Below are positions 16,558-25,090 of a DNA stretch of 64,000 nucleotides, in pieces. Position numbers and translations under genes: made by a program. The stretch comes from Treponemataceae bacterium (GTDB lineage: Bacteria > Spirochaetota > Spirochaetia > Treponematales > Treponemataceae). Position 1 is the stretch's first letter; each line of letters starts with the position of its first letter. The notes beneath the pieces were generated by a model. It was not told where the DNA came from and made no database searches. It saw only the letters and a list, made by a program, of their open reading frames with translations. The stretch covers positions 1-64,000 of the forward strand of contig JAKSTR010000004.1 in NCBI GenBank assembly GCA_024402495.1, written 5' to 3'.

Positions 16558-17315
16558 TGGTTTATTTTGTTGGTGCAGGCTGCGGTGCAGCAGATTTAAT
16601 TACCGTTAGAGGAATGAAGCTTTTACAGAAGGCTGACACTATCATTTACGCAGGTTCTCTTGTAAATCCGGAACTTCTGGAATATGCAAAAGATACATGC
16701 CGGATTTTTAACAGCGCCACAATGACGCTGGAAGAAGTAATAGATGTAATGAAAGTATCAGAAGAAAAAAAGCAGATGACTGTAAGGCTTCACACTGGAG
16801 ACCAGAGTATTTACGGTGCCGTACGTGAACAGATGGATGCACTTGATGAACTTGGCATTTTGTACGAAAGCTGCCCTGGCGTAAGTGCCTGCTTTGGTGC
16901 CGCATCCAGCCTTAATCTGGAGTTTACGCTTCCGGAAGTTTCCCAGTCACTTATCATTACCCGAATGGAAGGAAAAACTTCTGTTCCAGAAAAAGAATCC
17001 ATACAGAGCTTTGCATCTCATCATGCTACAATGGCAATTTACCTGAGTACGGGTATGCTGGAAGAACTTTCAAAACGCCTTATTCAGGGAGGCTATGAAA
17101 AAACAACTCCGGCAGTTCTCATTTACAAGGCTACCTGGCCGGAAGAAAGGAGTTTTCTGTGCACGGTAGAAACCCTTGCAGAGACAGGGGAAAAAAACAA
17201 CATAACAAAAACAGCTCTTGTTCTGGTTGGTGATGTTCTTACTCATTCAAAATATGCAAAATCCCGTCTTTATGCAAAAGATTTTGAAACCGAATTCAGA
17301 AAAATAAAAAAATGA
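16557..17315 (+). CDS. cbiF: Cobalt-precorrin-4 C11-methyltransferase CbiF
   Basis: SAM-dependent tetrapyrrole methylase acting at C-11. The N-terminus VYFVGAGCGAADLITVRG is the family P-loop-like motif, followed by YAGSLVNPELL, LHTGDQSIYGA and PGVSACFGAA. ATG 16557 is preceded by AAGGTGAT and overlaps the cbiD stop by one base. An in-frame ATG at 16542 is less likely. The stop overlaps cbiG in ATGA. Confidence 0.94.
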   Translation: MVYFVGAGCGAADLITVRGMKLLQKADTIIYAGSLVNPELLEYAKDTCRIFNSATMTLEEVIDVMKVSEEKKQMTVRLHTGDQSIYGAVREQMDALDELGILYESCPGVSACFGAASSLNLEFTLPEVSQSLIITRMEGKTSVPEKESIQSFASHHATMAIYLSTGMLEELSKRLIQGGYEKTTPAVLIYKATWPEERSFLCTVETLAETGEKNNITKTALVLVGDVLTHSKYAKSRLYAKDFETEFRKIKK

Positions 17316-18361
17316 AAAGCAAAACAATTTCATTAGTAAGAGTCTGTTTTTTTACTGAAAAGGCAGAAAATCTTTTCGAAAAAATAAAGGCCTCAAACAG
17401 GGAAATTCTCTGGCAGAAACTGGAAGATAAATCAGTTTTATCTGAATGGACAAAGGAATCTTTTGAAAAATCCATTCCCCTTCTTTTCATCTGTGCCGCA
17501 GGCATTGCCACAAGAACAATTGCACCTTTTGTAAAAGATAAATTTACCGACAGCCCTGTTCTTGTTATGGATGAAGAAGGACGATTCATCATCCCAATTC
17601 TTTCCGGTCACCTTGGAAATGCCAACGAAATTGCCTTTGAAATTTCCCGTTCTATAAATGCACAGCCTGTGATTACAACAGGAACTGACGTAAACGGAAA
17701 ATTCGGTATCGACAATTTTGCAAGAATTAATGGTTTAAAAATTGTAAACCGTGAAGGAATAAAAAAAATTTCAGCAAGAATTCTTGCAGGAAAAAAAATA
17801 AAGGTATTTATAGAAGATACAATTAAGATAAGCGCTTTAAACATGCCTTCCGAAATCGTTCTGGTAAAAAACGCCGGAGAAGAAGCCCATGTCGCTGTTA
17901 CTTTACGGGAACTGGCAACCGATGAAAAAAACAAATACTTGATAAACCTTGTTCCTAAAAAATACTGCCTTGGAATAGGCTGCAAAAAGGGAAAAAACTT
18001 TAACGAACTTAAAGATTTTGCAGAAACAATTTTTTCCAGCCATTTTCATGCAGAACTCAGAAATGAAGTGGTTTCTATTTCCTCAATCAATTTAAAGGAA
18101 GAAGAAACAGGACTTCTGGAATTTTCCCACTGGCTTCATGTGCCTTTTATAACTTATACCGCAGAAGAACTGATTAAAGCACAAGGTGATTTTTCTGAAT
18201 CTGACTTTGTAAATGAAATTACGGGCGTTCCCAACGTGTGCGAAAGAGCCGCAGTTCTTGCCGCGGGTAAAGACGGACATCTTGTTTTAAGTAAAACAGC
18301 AAAAAACGGCATGACTATATCTGTTGCAGAAAAGAAACCTCTTATTGAAAAATGGAATTAA
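17312..18361 (+). CDS. cbiG: Cobalt-precorrin-5A hydrolase CbiG
   Basis: Opens the delta-lactone and releases acetaldehyde during ring contraction. 349 residues: N-terminal domain with CAAGIATRTIAPFVKDK and ILSGHLGNANEIA, and C-terminal domain from about residue 215 (YCLGIGCKKGKN) to GVPNVCERAAVLAA. Coupled to cbiF by ATGA. About 16 bp separate it from cbiH, which has its own GGAG site. Confidence 0.94.
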   Translation: MKSKTISLVRVCFFTEKAENLFEKIKASNREILWQKLEDKSVLSEWTKESFEKSIPLLFICAAGIATRTIAPFVKDKFTDSPVLVMDEEGRFIIPILSGHLGNANEIAFEISRSINAQPVITTGTDVNGKFGIDNFARINGLKIVNREGIKKISARILAGKKIKVFIEDTIKISALNMPSEIVLVKNAGEEAHVAVTLRELATDEKNKYLINLVPKKYCLGIGCKKGKNFNELKDFAETIFSSHFHAELRNEVVSISSINLKEEETGLLEFSHWLHVPFITYTAEELIKAQGDFSESDFVNEITGVPNVCERAAVLAAGKDGHLVLSKTAKNGMTISVAEKKPLIEKWN

Positions 18362-18377
18362 CCCTTTGGAGAAATAA

Positions 18378-19136
18378 ATGAGCGGAAAAATATACATTGT
18401 GGGAATTGGTCCCGGAGCTTACGAAAAAATGACTGTTGAAGCCGTAGAAGCAATAAAAAAAAGCGACATTATCATAGGCTACACAGTTTATGTAGATCTA
18501 CTTAAAAACACTTTTCCTGAAAAGACCTTTGAATCCACTCCCATGAAACAGGAAATAGAAAGATGCAGACTCTGTTTTGATTATGCTCTTAATGGCAAAA
18601 ATGTTTCTCTTGTATGCAGCGGTGATGCAGGAGTATACGGCATGGCTTCTCCAATGTTCCAGCTGAAGGCTGAAAACAGCGAATATTCATCTGTTGCACT
18701 CTGCGTCATACCTGGAGTTACCGCTGCAACAAGCGGATCCGCAGTTCTTGGAGCTCCCTTAAACCATGACTTCTGCATCATAAGCCTTAGTGACCTTTTG
18801 ACCCCTTGGGAAGTAATAGAAAAAAGGCTTACGGCCGCAATTCAAGGTGATTTTGCCATTGCCCTATACAATCCTTCAAGCCACAAGAGAAAAGATTACC
18901 TCAAAAAAGCCTGCAGCATTATGCTTAATGCAGGAGCCGATAAAAACAGAGCCACCGGTTTTGTAGAAAACATCGGAAGAAACGGAACAAAAGCCGTAGT
19001 CTGCACACTTTCTGAATTAATGGAAAAAGACGTAAACATGTTTACAACAGTTTTCATCGGAAATTCCCAAAGCGAAATAATCTTTTCAGAAAGCAATGAA
19101 CCAATAATTCTTACAAAGCGGGGATACCGTGTATGA
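18378..19136 (+). CDS. cbiH: Cobalt-factor III C17-methyltransferase CbiH
   Basis: Methylates C-17 and drives ring contraction. 252 residues beginning GKIYIVGIGPGAYEKMT, with CSGDAGVYGMA, PGVTAATSGSAVLGAPL and YNPSSHKRKDYL, the last typical of CbiH/CobJ. No C-terminal ferredoxin or CbiG fusion is present. The end overlaps the next gene in ATGA. Confidence 0.94.
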   Translation: MSGKIYIVGIGPGAYEKMTVEAVEAIKKSDIIIGYTVYVDLLKNTFPEKTFESTPMKQEIERCRLCFDYALNGKNVSLVCSGDAGVYGMASPMFQLKAENSEYSSVALCVIPGVTAATSGSAVLGAPLNHDFCIISLSDLLTPWEVIEKRLTAAIQGDFAIALYNPSSHKRKDYLKKACSIMLNAGADKNRATGFVENIGRNGTKAVVCTLSELMEKDVNMFTTVFIGNSQSEIIFSESNEPIILTKRGYRV

Positions 19137-20602
19137 AAAAAGTTCTTGTTTTTGGAGGAACAACGGAAGGCAGAATCCTTGCCGAAACCCTTTCTCAAAG
19201 CAACATAACAGTTCACGTTTCGGTTGCGACCGATTATGGAGAACAGGTTATTGAAGAAAAAAACAACCTTAAGATTCTCAAAGGACGTCTTGATGTTCCT
19301 TCCATGAAACGTCTCATAAAAGAAAACAAATACCATATGGTAATTGATGCAACACACCCTTTTGCAACCGAAGTTTCAGAAAGCATAAAAAATAGTTGTC
19401 AGGAAATCGGGCTTCCTCTCCTTAGATTTGAACGCAATGTTGAGCTTGAAAAATACAGCAATGTTATCTTTACAGAAAATGCGCATGAATGCTGTAATCT
19501 TCTTTCAAAAACCTCAGGAAAAATACTCCTTACAACAGGAAGCAAAGACCTGAATGTTTTCTGCAAATCCCCTTCCTTACGTGAAAGGCTCGTTGTACGG
19601 GTTCTTCCAAGTCTTGAAAGCATAAACCTTTGCTATGAAAACAATCTCGAAGGAAAACAGATTATTGCCATGCAGGGGCCCTTTTCAAAAAACATGAACA
19701 TAGCCCAGATTGAAGACTATGACATTTCTGCCCTTGTAACAAAAGAAAGCGGAAAAACAGGCGGAACAGATTCCAAAATAGAAGCCGCTTTAGAAAAAGG
19801 AATAAAGTGTATTATAATCAAAAAGCCTTCCACCAAAACCAAAGATTCTGAATTTTCTCCAAACTACTTCCAATGTACCTCAATGCGCCAGATATATGAC
19901 GCAATTGAAGAAAATCTTTCGGTTAAAATTAACTCAACAAAAAACATCCATGTTGATTTAATAGGTATTGGAATGGGAAATGAAAAAAACATGACCCTCG
20001 AAGCCGCAGAAAAAATCCAGAAAGCGCAGGCAATCTTTGGTGCAGAAAGAATGATTTCTGCCATAAAAACCAATGCAAAAAAATATCCACATTACCTTGC
20101 AAAAGATATTGTTCCTGTTTTAAAAGGCTTCCTAAATTCAGATTCAGAAATTAACAAAGTCTGCGTTCTTTTTAGCGGAGATACAGGATTTTTCAGTGGA
20201 GCTGCAAAACTGCAAAAAGAACTGGAAAAAGCAGAAAATATCACTGTAAAAAACATTGCCGGTATTTCTTCACTATCCTATCTTGCTTCAAGAATCGGGC
20301 AGACATATCAGGATGCGGTCATAATCAGTCTCCATGGAACAGATGAAAGTTTCTGGAAGCCGGAGCTGGACAATGCCCTTACCCGTCTAAAAAAAATATT
20401 TCTCTTAACATCCGGTATTCAGGATGTTCATAAAGTCGGAAACCTTGTTTCGTTATATAATAAATCAGGAGAAAAAAAATACAGAATGGCTGTAGGTTTT
20501 AATCTTTCATATGAAAATGAAAAAGTGCAGATAATTAATCCAGAAGATTGTCGTTTCTTTACAGAAGAAGGGCTTTATTCAATTTTACTTTGGGTGGAAT
20601 AA
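19133..20602 (+). CDS. Fusion of cobalt-precorrin-6A reductase CbiJ and C5-methyltransferase CbiE
   Basis: 489 residues. Residues 1-255 are CbiJ: nucleotide-binding VLVFGGTTEGR, DATHPFA, KDLNVF and AMQGPFS. Residues 270-489 are CbiE: HVDLIGIGMGNEKNMT, FGAERMI, FSGDTGFFSGA and GISSLSYLASRIG. CbiE is more often fused to CbiT (as in CobL). Here CbiT is a separate gene directly after. The two activities are adjacent steps in side-chain and ring methylation. Confidence 0.92.
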   Translation: MKKVLVFGGTTEGRILAETLSQSNITVHVSVATDYGEQVIEEKNNLKILKGRLDVPSMKRLIKENKYHMVIDATHPFATEVSESIKNSCQEIGLPLLRFERNVELEKYSNVIFTENAHECCNLLSKTSGKILLTTGSKDLNVFCKSPSLRERLVVRVLPSLESINLCYENNLEGKQIIAMQGPFSKNMNIAQIEDYDISALVTKESGKTGGTDSKIEAALEKGIKCIIIKKPSTKTKDSEFSPNYFQCTSMRQIYDAIEENLSVKINSTKNIHVDLIGIGMGNEKNMTLEAAEKIQKAQAIFGAERMISAIKTNAKKYPHYLAKDIVPVLKGFLNSDSEINKVCVLFSGDTGFFSGAAKLQKELEKAENITVKNIAGISSLSYLASRIGQTYQDAVIISLHGTDESFWKPELDNALTRLKKIFLLTSGIQDVHKVGNLVSLYNKSGEKKYRMAVGFNLSYENEKVQIINPEDCRFFTEEGLYSILLWVE

Positions 20603-20605
20603 ATT

Positions 20606-21193
20606 ATGACAGAAAAGATCACACACGGAATAAAGGATGATGAATTCCTACGGGATGATGTTCCAATGACAAAAGAAGAAGTACGTGCGATTTCCATTTG
20701 CAAACTGAATCTAACAGAAAATGCAGTGCTATATGATATAGGAAGCGGTACAGGTTCAGTTGCCGTAGAAGCAGCCTCATGCTCAAAAAACATAATGGTT
20801 TATGCCGTTGAAACAAATCCTCTGGCTGTGAACCTTATAAATAAAAACAGAGAAAGATTTGCTCTGCCTAATATTAAAGTAGTAGAAGGCATGGCCCCTA
20901 CTGTCATGGAAAGTCTTCCCGTTCCGACTCATGCCTTTATTGGTGGCACCAAAGGTAACCTAAAAGATATCCTTACTACCCTCTACAAAAAAAATAATTC
21001 CATGCGGGTCGTAATGAATGCCGTAAGTCTTGAGTCGGTTTCCGAAATGACAATGGCTCTAAAAGAATTTCCTGTTGTCGATGATGAAGTAATCCAGGTT
21101 TCAATAAGCAAGGCAAAAAAAATCAGCAGCTACCACATGATGACTGCAAATAATCCCGTTTTCATTTTCTCATTCACATTTACAGGGAACTGA
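20606..21193 (+). CDS. cbiT: Cobalt-precorrin-6B C15-methyltransferase (decarboxylating) CbiT
   Basis: Methylates C-15 and decarboxylates the C-12 acetate. 195 residues starting with the conserved GIKDDEFLRDDVPMTKEEVRA segment and the class-I SAM motif YDIGSGTGSVAVEAA. It works with the CbiE half of the preceding gene. Three bp follow before the CbiA start region. Confidence 0.95.
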   Translation: MTEKITHGIKDDEFLRDDVPMTKEEVRAISICKLNLTENAVLYDIGSGTGSVAVEAASCSKNIMVYAVETNPLAVNLINKNRERFALPNIKVVEGMAPTVMESLPVPTHAFIGGTKGNLKDILTTLYKKNNSMRVVMNAVSLESVSEMTMALKEFPVVDDEVIQVSISKAKKISSYHMMTANNPVFIFSFTFTGN

Positions 21194-21196
21194 CAT

Positions 21197-22546
21197 ATGA
21201 AAGTTCCACGAATTATTATAGCTGCACCCAGAAGCGGTAGCGGAAAGACAGTTCTTACAATCTCCCTTATGAAAGCCCTCTTACAAAACGGAAAAAACGT
21301 TTCTGCATTCAAGTGCGGGCCGGACTACATAGACCCCATGTTTCATAAAAAAATCCTGGGTGTAGATTCCAGAAACCTGGACCTTTTTTTTACAGATGAA
21401 GAAAAAAACCGCGCTCTTTTTCTAAAAAACAATAAATGCGACATTTCTGTAATCGAAGGCGTTATGGGGCTTTATGACGGAGTTGGCGGTGTAACAGATC
21501 AGGCTTCTACTTACCACCTTGCAAGAACATTAAAAGCCCCCGTAATCCTTGTTCTTGATGCAAAAGGAATGAGCCGATCAATACTGGCAGAGGCTGCAGG
21601 TTTTCTTTCCATGGATCAAAACAAACTTATTAAAGGCATCATACTCAACAATATGAGTGCCAGCTTGTTTCAGCCTGTAAAAGAACTCATCCAGGAAAAC
21701 CTGAATGTTTCAGTTATAGGTTACTTTCCCCATCAGAAAGACTGTGACATAAGTTCAAGGTATCTTGGACTGGCATTGCCTGACGAAATAAAAGATTTAC
21801 AGGAAAAAATTACAAAGTCGGCAGAAACTTTTTCCAAAACCGTAGACATTAAAAAAATACTGGAAATTGCGGAAAATGCAGAAGACCTTGATTCACAGTT
21901 TGTTTTTCCTGCTAAACAGAAACCCAAAACCCGCATTGCCGTTGCTTATGATGAAGCATTCAATTTCTATTACAGAGACAACCTTGAACTTCTTGAAAAC
22001 AATGGCGCCGAACTGGTATATTTTTCGCCTGTTCACGACAAAAAACTTCCATCAGATATTGGAGGTCTTCTTCTTGGAGGCGGATATCCGGAACTTTGTG
22101 CTAAAGAACTTTCTGCCAATAAAACCATGGCACAATCCATAAAAGAAGAAATTCAGAAAGGGTTGCCAATCTGGGCAGAATGCGGCGGGTTCATTTACCT
22201 CCACCAGCTTCTTGATTTACAGGATGATGAAAAAAAATATGCCTTCTGCGGCGTCATAAACGGCAAGTGTTTTCAGACACAAAAACTCGTTCGCTTTGGT
22301 TACATCACACTGAACGAACTTAACATAAAGGCCCATGAATTCCATTATTTTGAAAGCGAAAATAACGGCAGTCTCTGTACTGCAGAAAAACCATACACCG
22401 GAAAACAGTGGAAATGCGGTCACAACATTAACGGAGGTTTTCAGGGCTTTCCCCACCTCTATTATCCATCAAACATCAGTTACGCAGAAAAAATAGTAGA
22501 AACCTGCGCAGGTTATAAAAAAATTGATATAAGGAATTATAAATGA
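21197..22546 (+). CDS. cbiA: Cobyrinate a,c-diamide synthase CbiA
   Basis: Glutamine- and ATP-dependent amidation of the a and c side chains. 449 residues: N-terminal P-loop APRSGSGKTVLT, KCGPDYIDPMFH, EGVMGLYDG; C-terminal class-I glutaminase with Cys in WAECGGFIYL and a late HEFHYFE. Coupled to cbiL by ATGA. Confidence 0.95.
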   Translation: MKVPRIIIAAPRSGSGKTVLTISLMKALLQNGKNVSAFKCGPDYIDPMFHKKILGVDSRNLDLFFTDEEKNRALFLKNNKCDISVIEGVMGLYDGVGGVTDQASTYHLARTLKAPVILVLDAKGMSRSILAEAAGFLSMDQNKLIKGIILNNMSASLFQPVKELIQENLNVSVIGYFPHQKDCDISSRYLGLALPDEIKDLQEKITKSAETFSKTVDIKKILEIAENAEDLDSQFVFPAKQKPKTRIAVAYDEAFNFYYRDNLELLENNGAELVYFSPVHDKKLPSDIGGLLLGGGYPELCAKELSANKTMAQSIKEEIQKGLPIWAECGGFIYLHQLLDLQDDEKKYAFCGVINGKCFQTQKLVRFGYITLNELNIKAHEFHYFESENNGSLCTAEKPYTGKQWKCGHNINGGFQGFPHLYYPSNISYAEKIVETCAGYKKIDIRNYK

Positions 22547-23508
22547 AAGGCATATTGTACGGCATCGGAACAGGTCCTGGAGAGGCAGATCTTCTTGCAG
22601 GTAAGGCCTGTGAAGCAATTAAAAACTGCGAAGTTATTGCACTTCCACATACTTCTAAAGAATACTGCCATGCTTACAGGATTATAAAAAAATCATTTCC
22701 GGAAATTGATTCAAAAGAAATACTCCCTCTGGATTTTCCAATGACAAAAGACGAAACCATCTTAAAAAATGCCCGCAAGGCTTCTGCAGAAAAAATCTGC
22801 CGGGAACTTGAAAACGGAAAAAATGTGGCTTTTGTTACAATCGGAGACGTGGCCATTTATTCTACTTTTTCATATATAAAAAAACTTGTGGAAGAAAAAA
22901 ACTATTCCACTCTTATGATAAGCGGCATTCCTTCATTTTGTGCTGCAGCCGCCAGACTTGGCATTTCCCTTTCTGAGCAGGATGAAGAAATCCACATAAT
23001 TCCCGGAAGTGCAGATTTACGGCAAGCCTTTAACCTGGAAGGAACCCTGATTTTTATGAAATCTGGAAAAAGGCTTCTTGAACTTAAAGAATTTTTACAA
23101 AAAAAACAGACTTCCCATTACTTTGACTTTTATGCAATTTCAAACTGCGGAATGGAAAATGAAAAAATCTACAGTAAAACCGATGAACTTTCAGAAGATT
23201 CATCTTACCTAACAACAGTCATAATCAAGAATATAAAAAAGAAAACCGACGAAAAGAACTACAGATTTTTTCAAAACCTTAAATGTGAAATGTTTCCCTG
23301 TCACCAGGTTGATGACGAAGAAGCTTTTAACTGTCTTTTCTGCTATTGTCCCCTTTATTTCCTTGGTGACAAATGCGGAGGAAACTTTAAATATACAGAA
23401 AAGGGAATAAAATCCTGCATAAACTGCAATTTTCCCCACAAGAAAGAAAACTATAAAAAACTGATTGACCGGCTAAAAGAACAGAAAAACGGGTCAGATA
23501 TTTATTAA
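22543..23508 (+). CDS. cbiL: Cobalt-factor II C20-methyltransferase CbiL with a C-terminal cysteine-rich domain
   Basis: Residues 1-225 form the C20-methyltransferase: LYGIGTGPGEADLL, TIGDVAIYSTF and SGIPSFCAAAARLG. Residues 236-321 are an added domain with eight Cys and two His (CEMFPCHQ, FNCLFCYCPLYF, KCGGNFKYT, SCINCNFPH). It matches my memory of the Pfam 'cysteine-rich small domain' (PF04071), usually a separate small protein. It may bind metal. This is the last gene of the operon. It falls at the end of the pathway order despite encoding an early step. Confidence 0.92.
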   Translation: MKGILYGIGTGPGEADLLAGKACEAIKNCEVIALPHTSKEYCHAYRIIKKSFPEIDSKEILPLDFPMTKDETILKNARKASAEKICRELENGKNVAFVTIGDVAIYSTFSYIKKLVEEKNYSTLMISGIPSFCAAAARLGISLSEQDEEIHIIPGSADLRQAFNLEGTLIFMKSGKRLLELKEFLQKKQTSHYFDFYAISNCGMENEKIYSKTDELSEDSSYLTTVIIKNIKKKTDEKNYRFFQNLKCEMFPCHQVDDEEAFNCLFCYCPLYFLGDKCGGNFKYTEKGIKSCINCNFPHKKENYKKLIDRLKEQKNGSDIY

Positions 23509-23553
23509 AACCTATTTATATGATATATATTTATACAAAGTAAAGGATTTTTT

Positions 23554-24417
23554 ATGAAAATTATTGATTTATTGAAAAAAGACACATTGAGCATTTCTTT
23601 TGAAGTTTTTCCGCCCAAAACAGACACTGTTTTTGAATCCGTAAAAAAAGCGGTAGATGAAATTGCCGAATTAAAGCCTTCGTTTATGAGCGTAACATAC
23701 GGAGCTGGCGGCGGTACAAGCAATTACACCGTTTCTATTGCAGAAGACATTCAGAAAAATTACAGCGTTACAGCCCTTGCGCACCTTTCATGCATTTCTT
23801 CAACAAAAGGGCTGGTACATTCTCAGCTTGAAAAATTAAAGGATTCCGGTATTGAAAATATTCTTGCCCTTCGCGGAGACATTCCGGAAGGCATGTCTAC
23901 AGAAAAACTGGATTACCGCTATGCCAGCGACCTTGCAGCAGAAATCAGCGATTTTGGCGGTTTCTGCATTGGCGGCGCCTGTTACCCGGAAGGTCATCCG
24001 GATTCTGCGAACCAGAATGACGACATTGAAAACATGAAAAAAAAGATAGACGCCGGCTGTGAATTCCTTACAACCCAGATGTTTTTTGACAACAACATTC
24101 TGTACAGCTATCTGTATAAACTCAGGGTTCACGGAATTGAACTTCCGATTATTCCGGGAATCATGCCTGTAACAAGCGCAAAACAGATTCCGCGCATCAC
24201 AAAACTTTCGGGCTGCTGCCTGCCGCCGCGTTTTAAATCTATTGCAGACCGTTTTGGCGATGACAACAATGCCATGACACAGGCAGGCATTGCCTATGCA
24301 ACAGACCAGATTATAGACTTGTTTGCAAACGGAATTAACCATGTTCACGTTTATACGATGAACAAACCGGAAGTTGCGAAGAAAATACTAGAAAATCTTT
24401 CTTATATCGTAAAATAA
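23554..24417 (+). CDS. metF: 5,10-methylenetetrahydrofolate reductase MetF
   Basis: Makes 5-methyltetrahydrofolate, the methyl donor of MetH. 287 residues. The N-terminus ISFEVFPPKTD carries the catalytic Glu, and MSVTYGAGG, ALRGDIP and FMTTQ-like FLTTQMFFDN follow. An AAAGGA site precedes ATG 23554. The 45-bp gap after cbiL is AT-rich and may hold a promoter. Base use from here on is visibly less A-rich than in the cobalamin genes. Confidence 0.95.
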   Translation: MKIIDLLKKDTLSISFEVFPPKTDTVFESVKKAVDEIAELKPSFMSVTYGAGGGTSNYTVSIAEDIQKNYSVTALAHLSCISSTKGLVHSQLEKLKDSGIENILALRGDIPEGMSTEKLDYRYASDLAAEISDFGGFCIGGACYPEGHPDSANQNDDIENMKKKIDAGCEFLTTQMFFDNNILYSYLYKLRVHGIELPIIPGIMPVTSAKQIPRITKLSGCCLPPRFKSIADRFGDDNNAMTQAGIAYATDQIIDLFANGINHVHVYTMNKPEVAKKILENLSYIVK

Positions 24418-24428
24418 AAAGCCTGTTT

Positions 24429-25088
24429 ATGACTTTCAACTCTCTTTTTGTAGACAGAATGGCGCCCCAGCTGCTGAAACCAGACTATAACGAAGTGTTT
24501 CGCTATATGGGCTATAGCCTGAAAGACCGTACAGAACTGACAGATGAAGTCAGACCGATAGTTTACGAAGTAGTTCCGCAAATTCAAAATATTCTTACAC
24601 CGCAGGCAGTTTATGTAAGCTACCCGCTTAAAATTGAAAACGATGTCTTGCATTTTGGAAACTACGAAGTAAAAAGCAAAGAACTGGCACGTTTTGAACG
24701 CAACTGTTCTGCAATATATCTTTTTGCCGCAACTTTAGGGCCAAAAATTGATCAGGCTATTCAGAAACAGCAGAAACTTGACCCGGTACGCGGAGTAATT
24801 ATGCAGGCAGCCGGTGCAATGTATATAGAAAAATACTGCGATATTCTGTGCCAGAAAATTTCCGCAGAAGTTAAGGCTGTCGGCTGCAAAACAAAAAACA
24901 GATTCAGCCCGGGTTTTGCAGACGTGCCTTTGGAAACCCAAAAGCTGTTTTTTAAGGTGCTGGATTGCAGCCATAAAATCGGGCTTACTTTGATGGACAC
25001 TCTGATTATGGCACCTGAAAAAAGCGTTACGGCGTTTGTGGGTGTAGAAAGCATAAAAAGTACAGAAGGGATAGAAAAAGGAGAATAA
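24429..25088 (+). CDS. Free-standing methionine synthase reactivation domain protein
   Basis: 219 residues resembling the AdoMet-binding activation domain that ends classical MetH: RFSPGFADVPLETQ, LDCSHKIGLTLMDTLIMAPEKSVTAF. It would bind SAM and support reductive remethylation of oxidised cob(II)alamin on MetH. It lies between metF and metH, ending 2 bp before the metH ATG, and the MetH here lacks this domain, so the two proteins complement each other. Confidence 0.9.
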   Translation: MTFNSLFVDRMAPQLLKPDYNEVFRYMGYSLKDRTELTDEVRPIVYEVVPQIQNILTPQAVYVSYPLKIENDVLHFGNYEVKSKELARFERNCSAIYLFAATLGPKIDQAIQKQQKLDPVRGVIMQAAGAMYIEKYCDILCQKISAEVKAVGCKTKNRFSPGFADVPLETQKLFFKVLDCSHKIGLTLMDTLIMAPEKSVTAFVGVESIKSTEGIEKGE

Positions 25089-25090
25089 TT

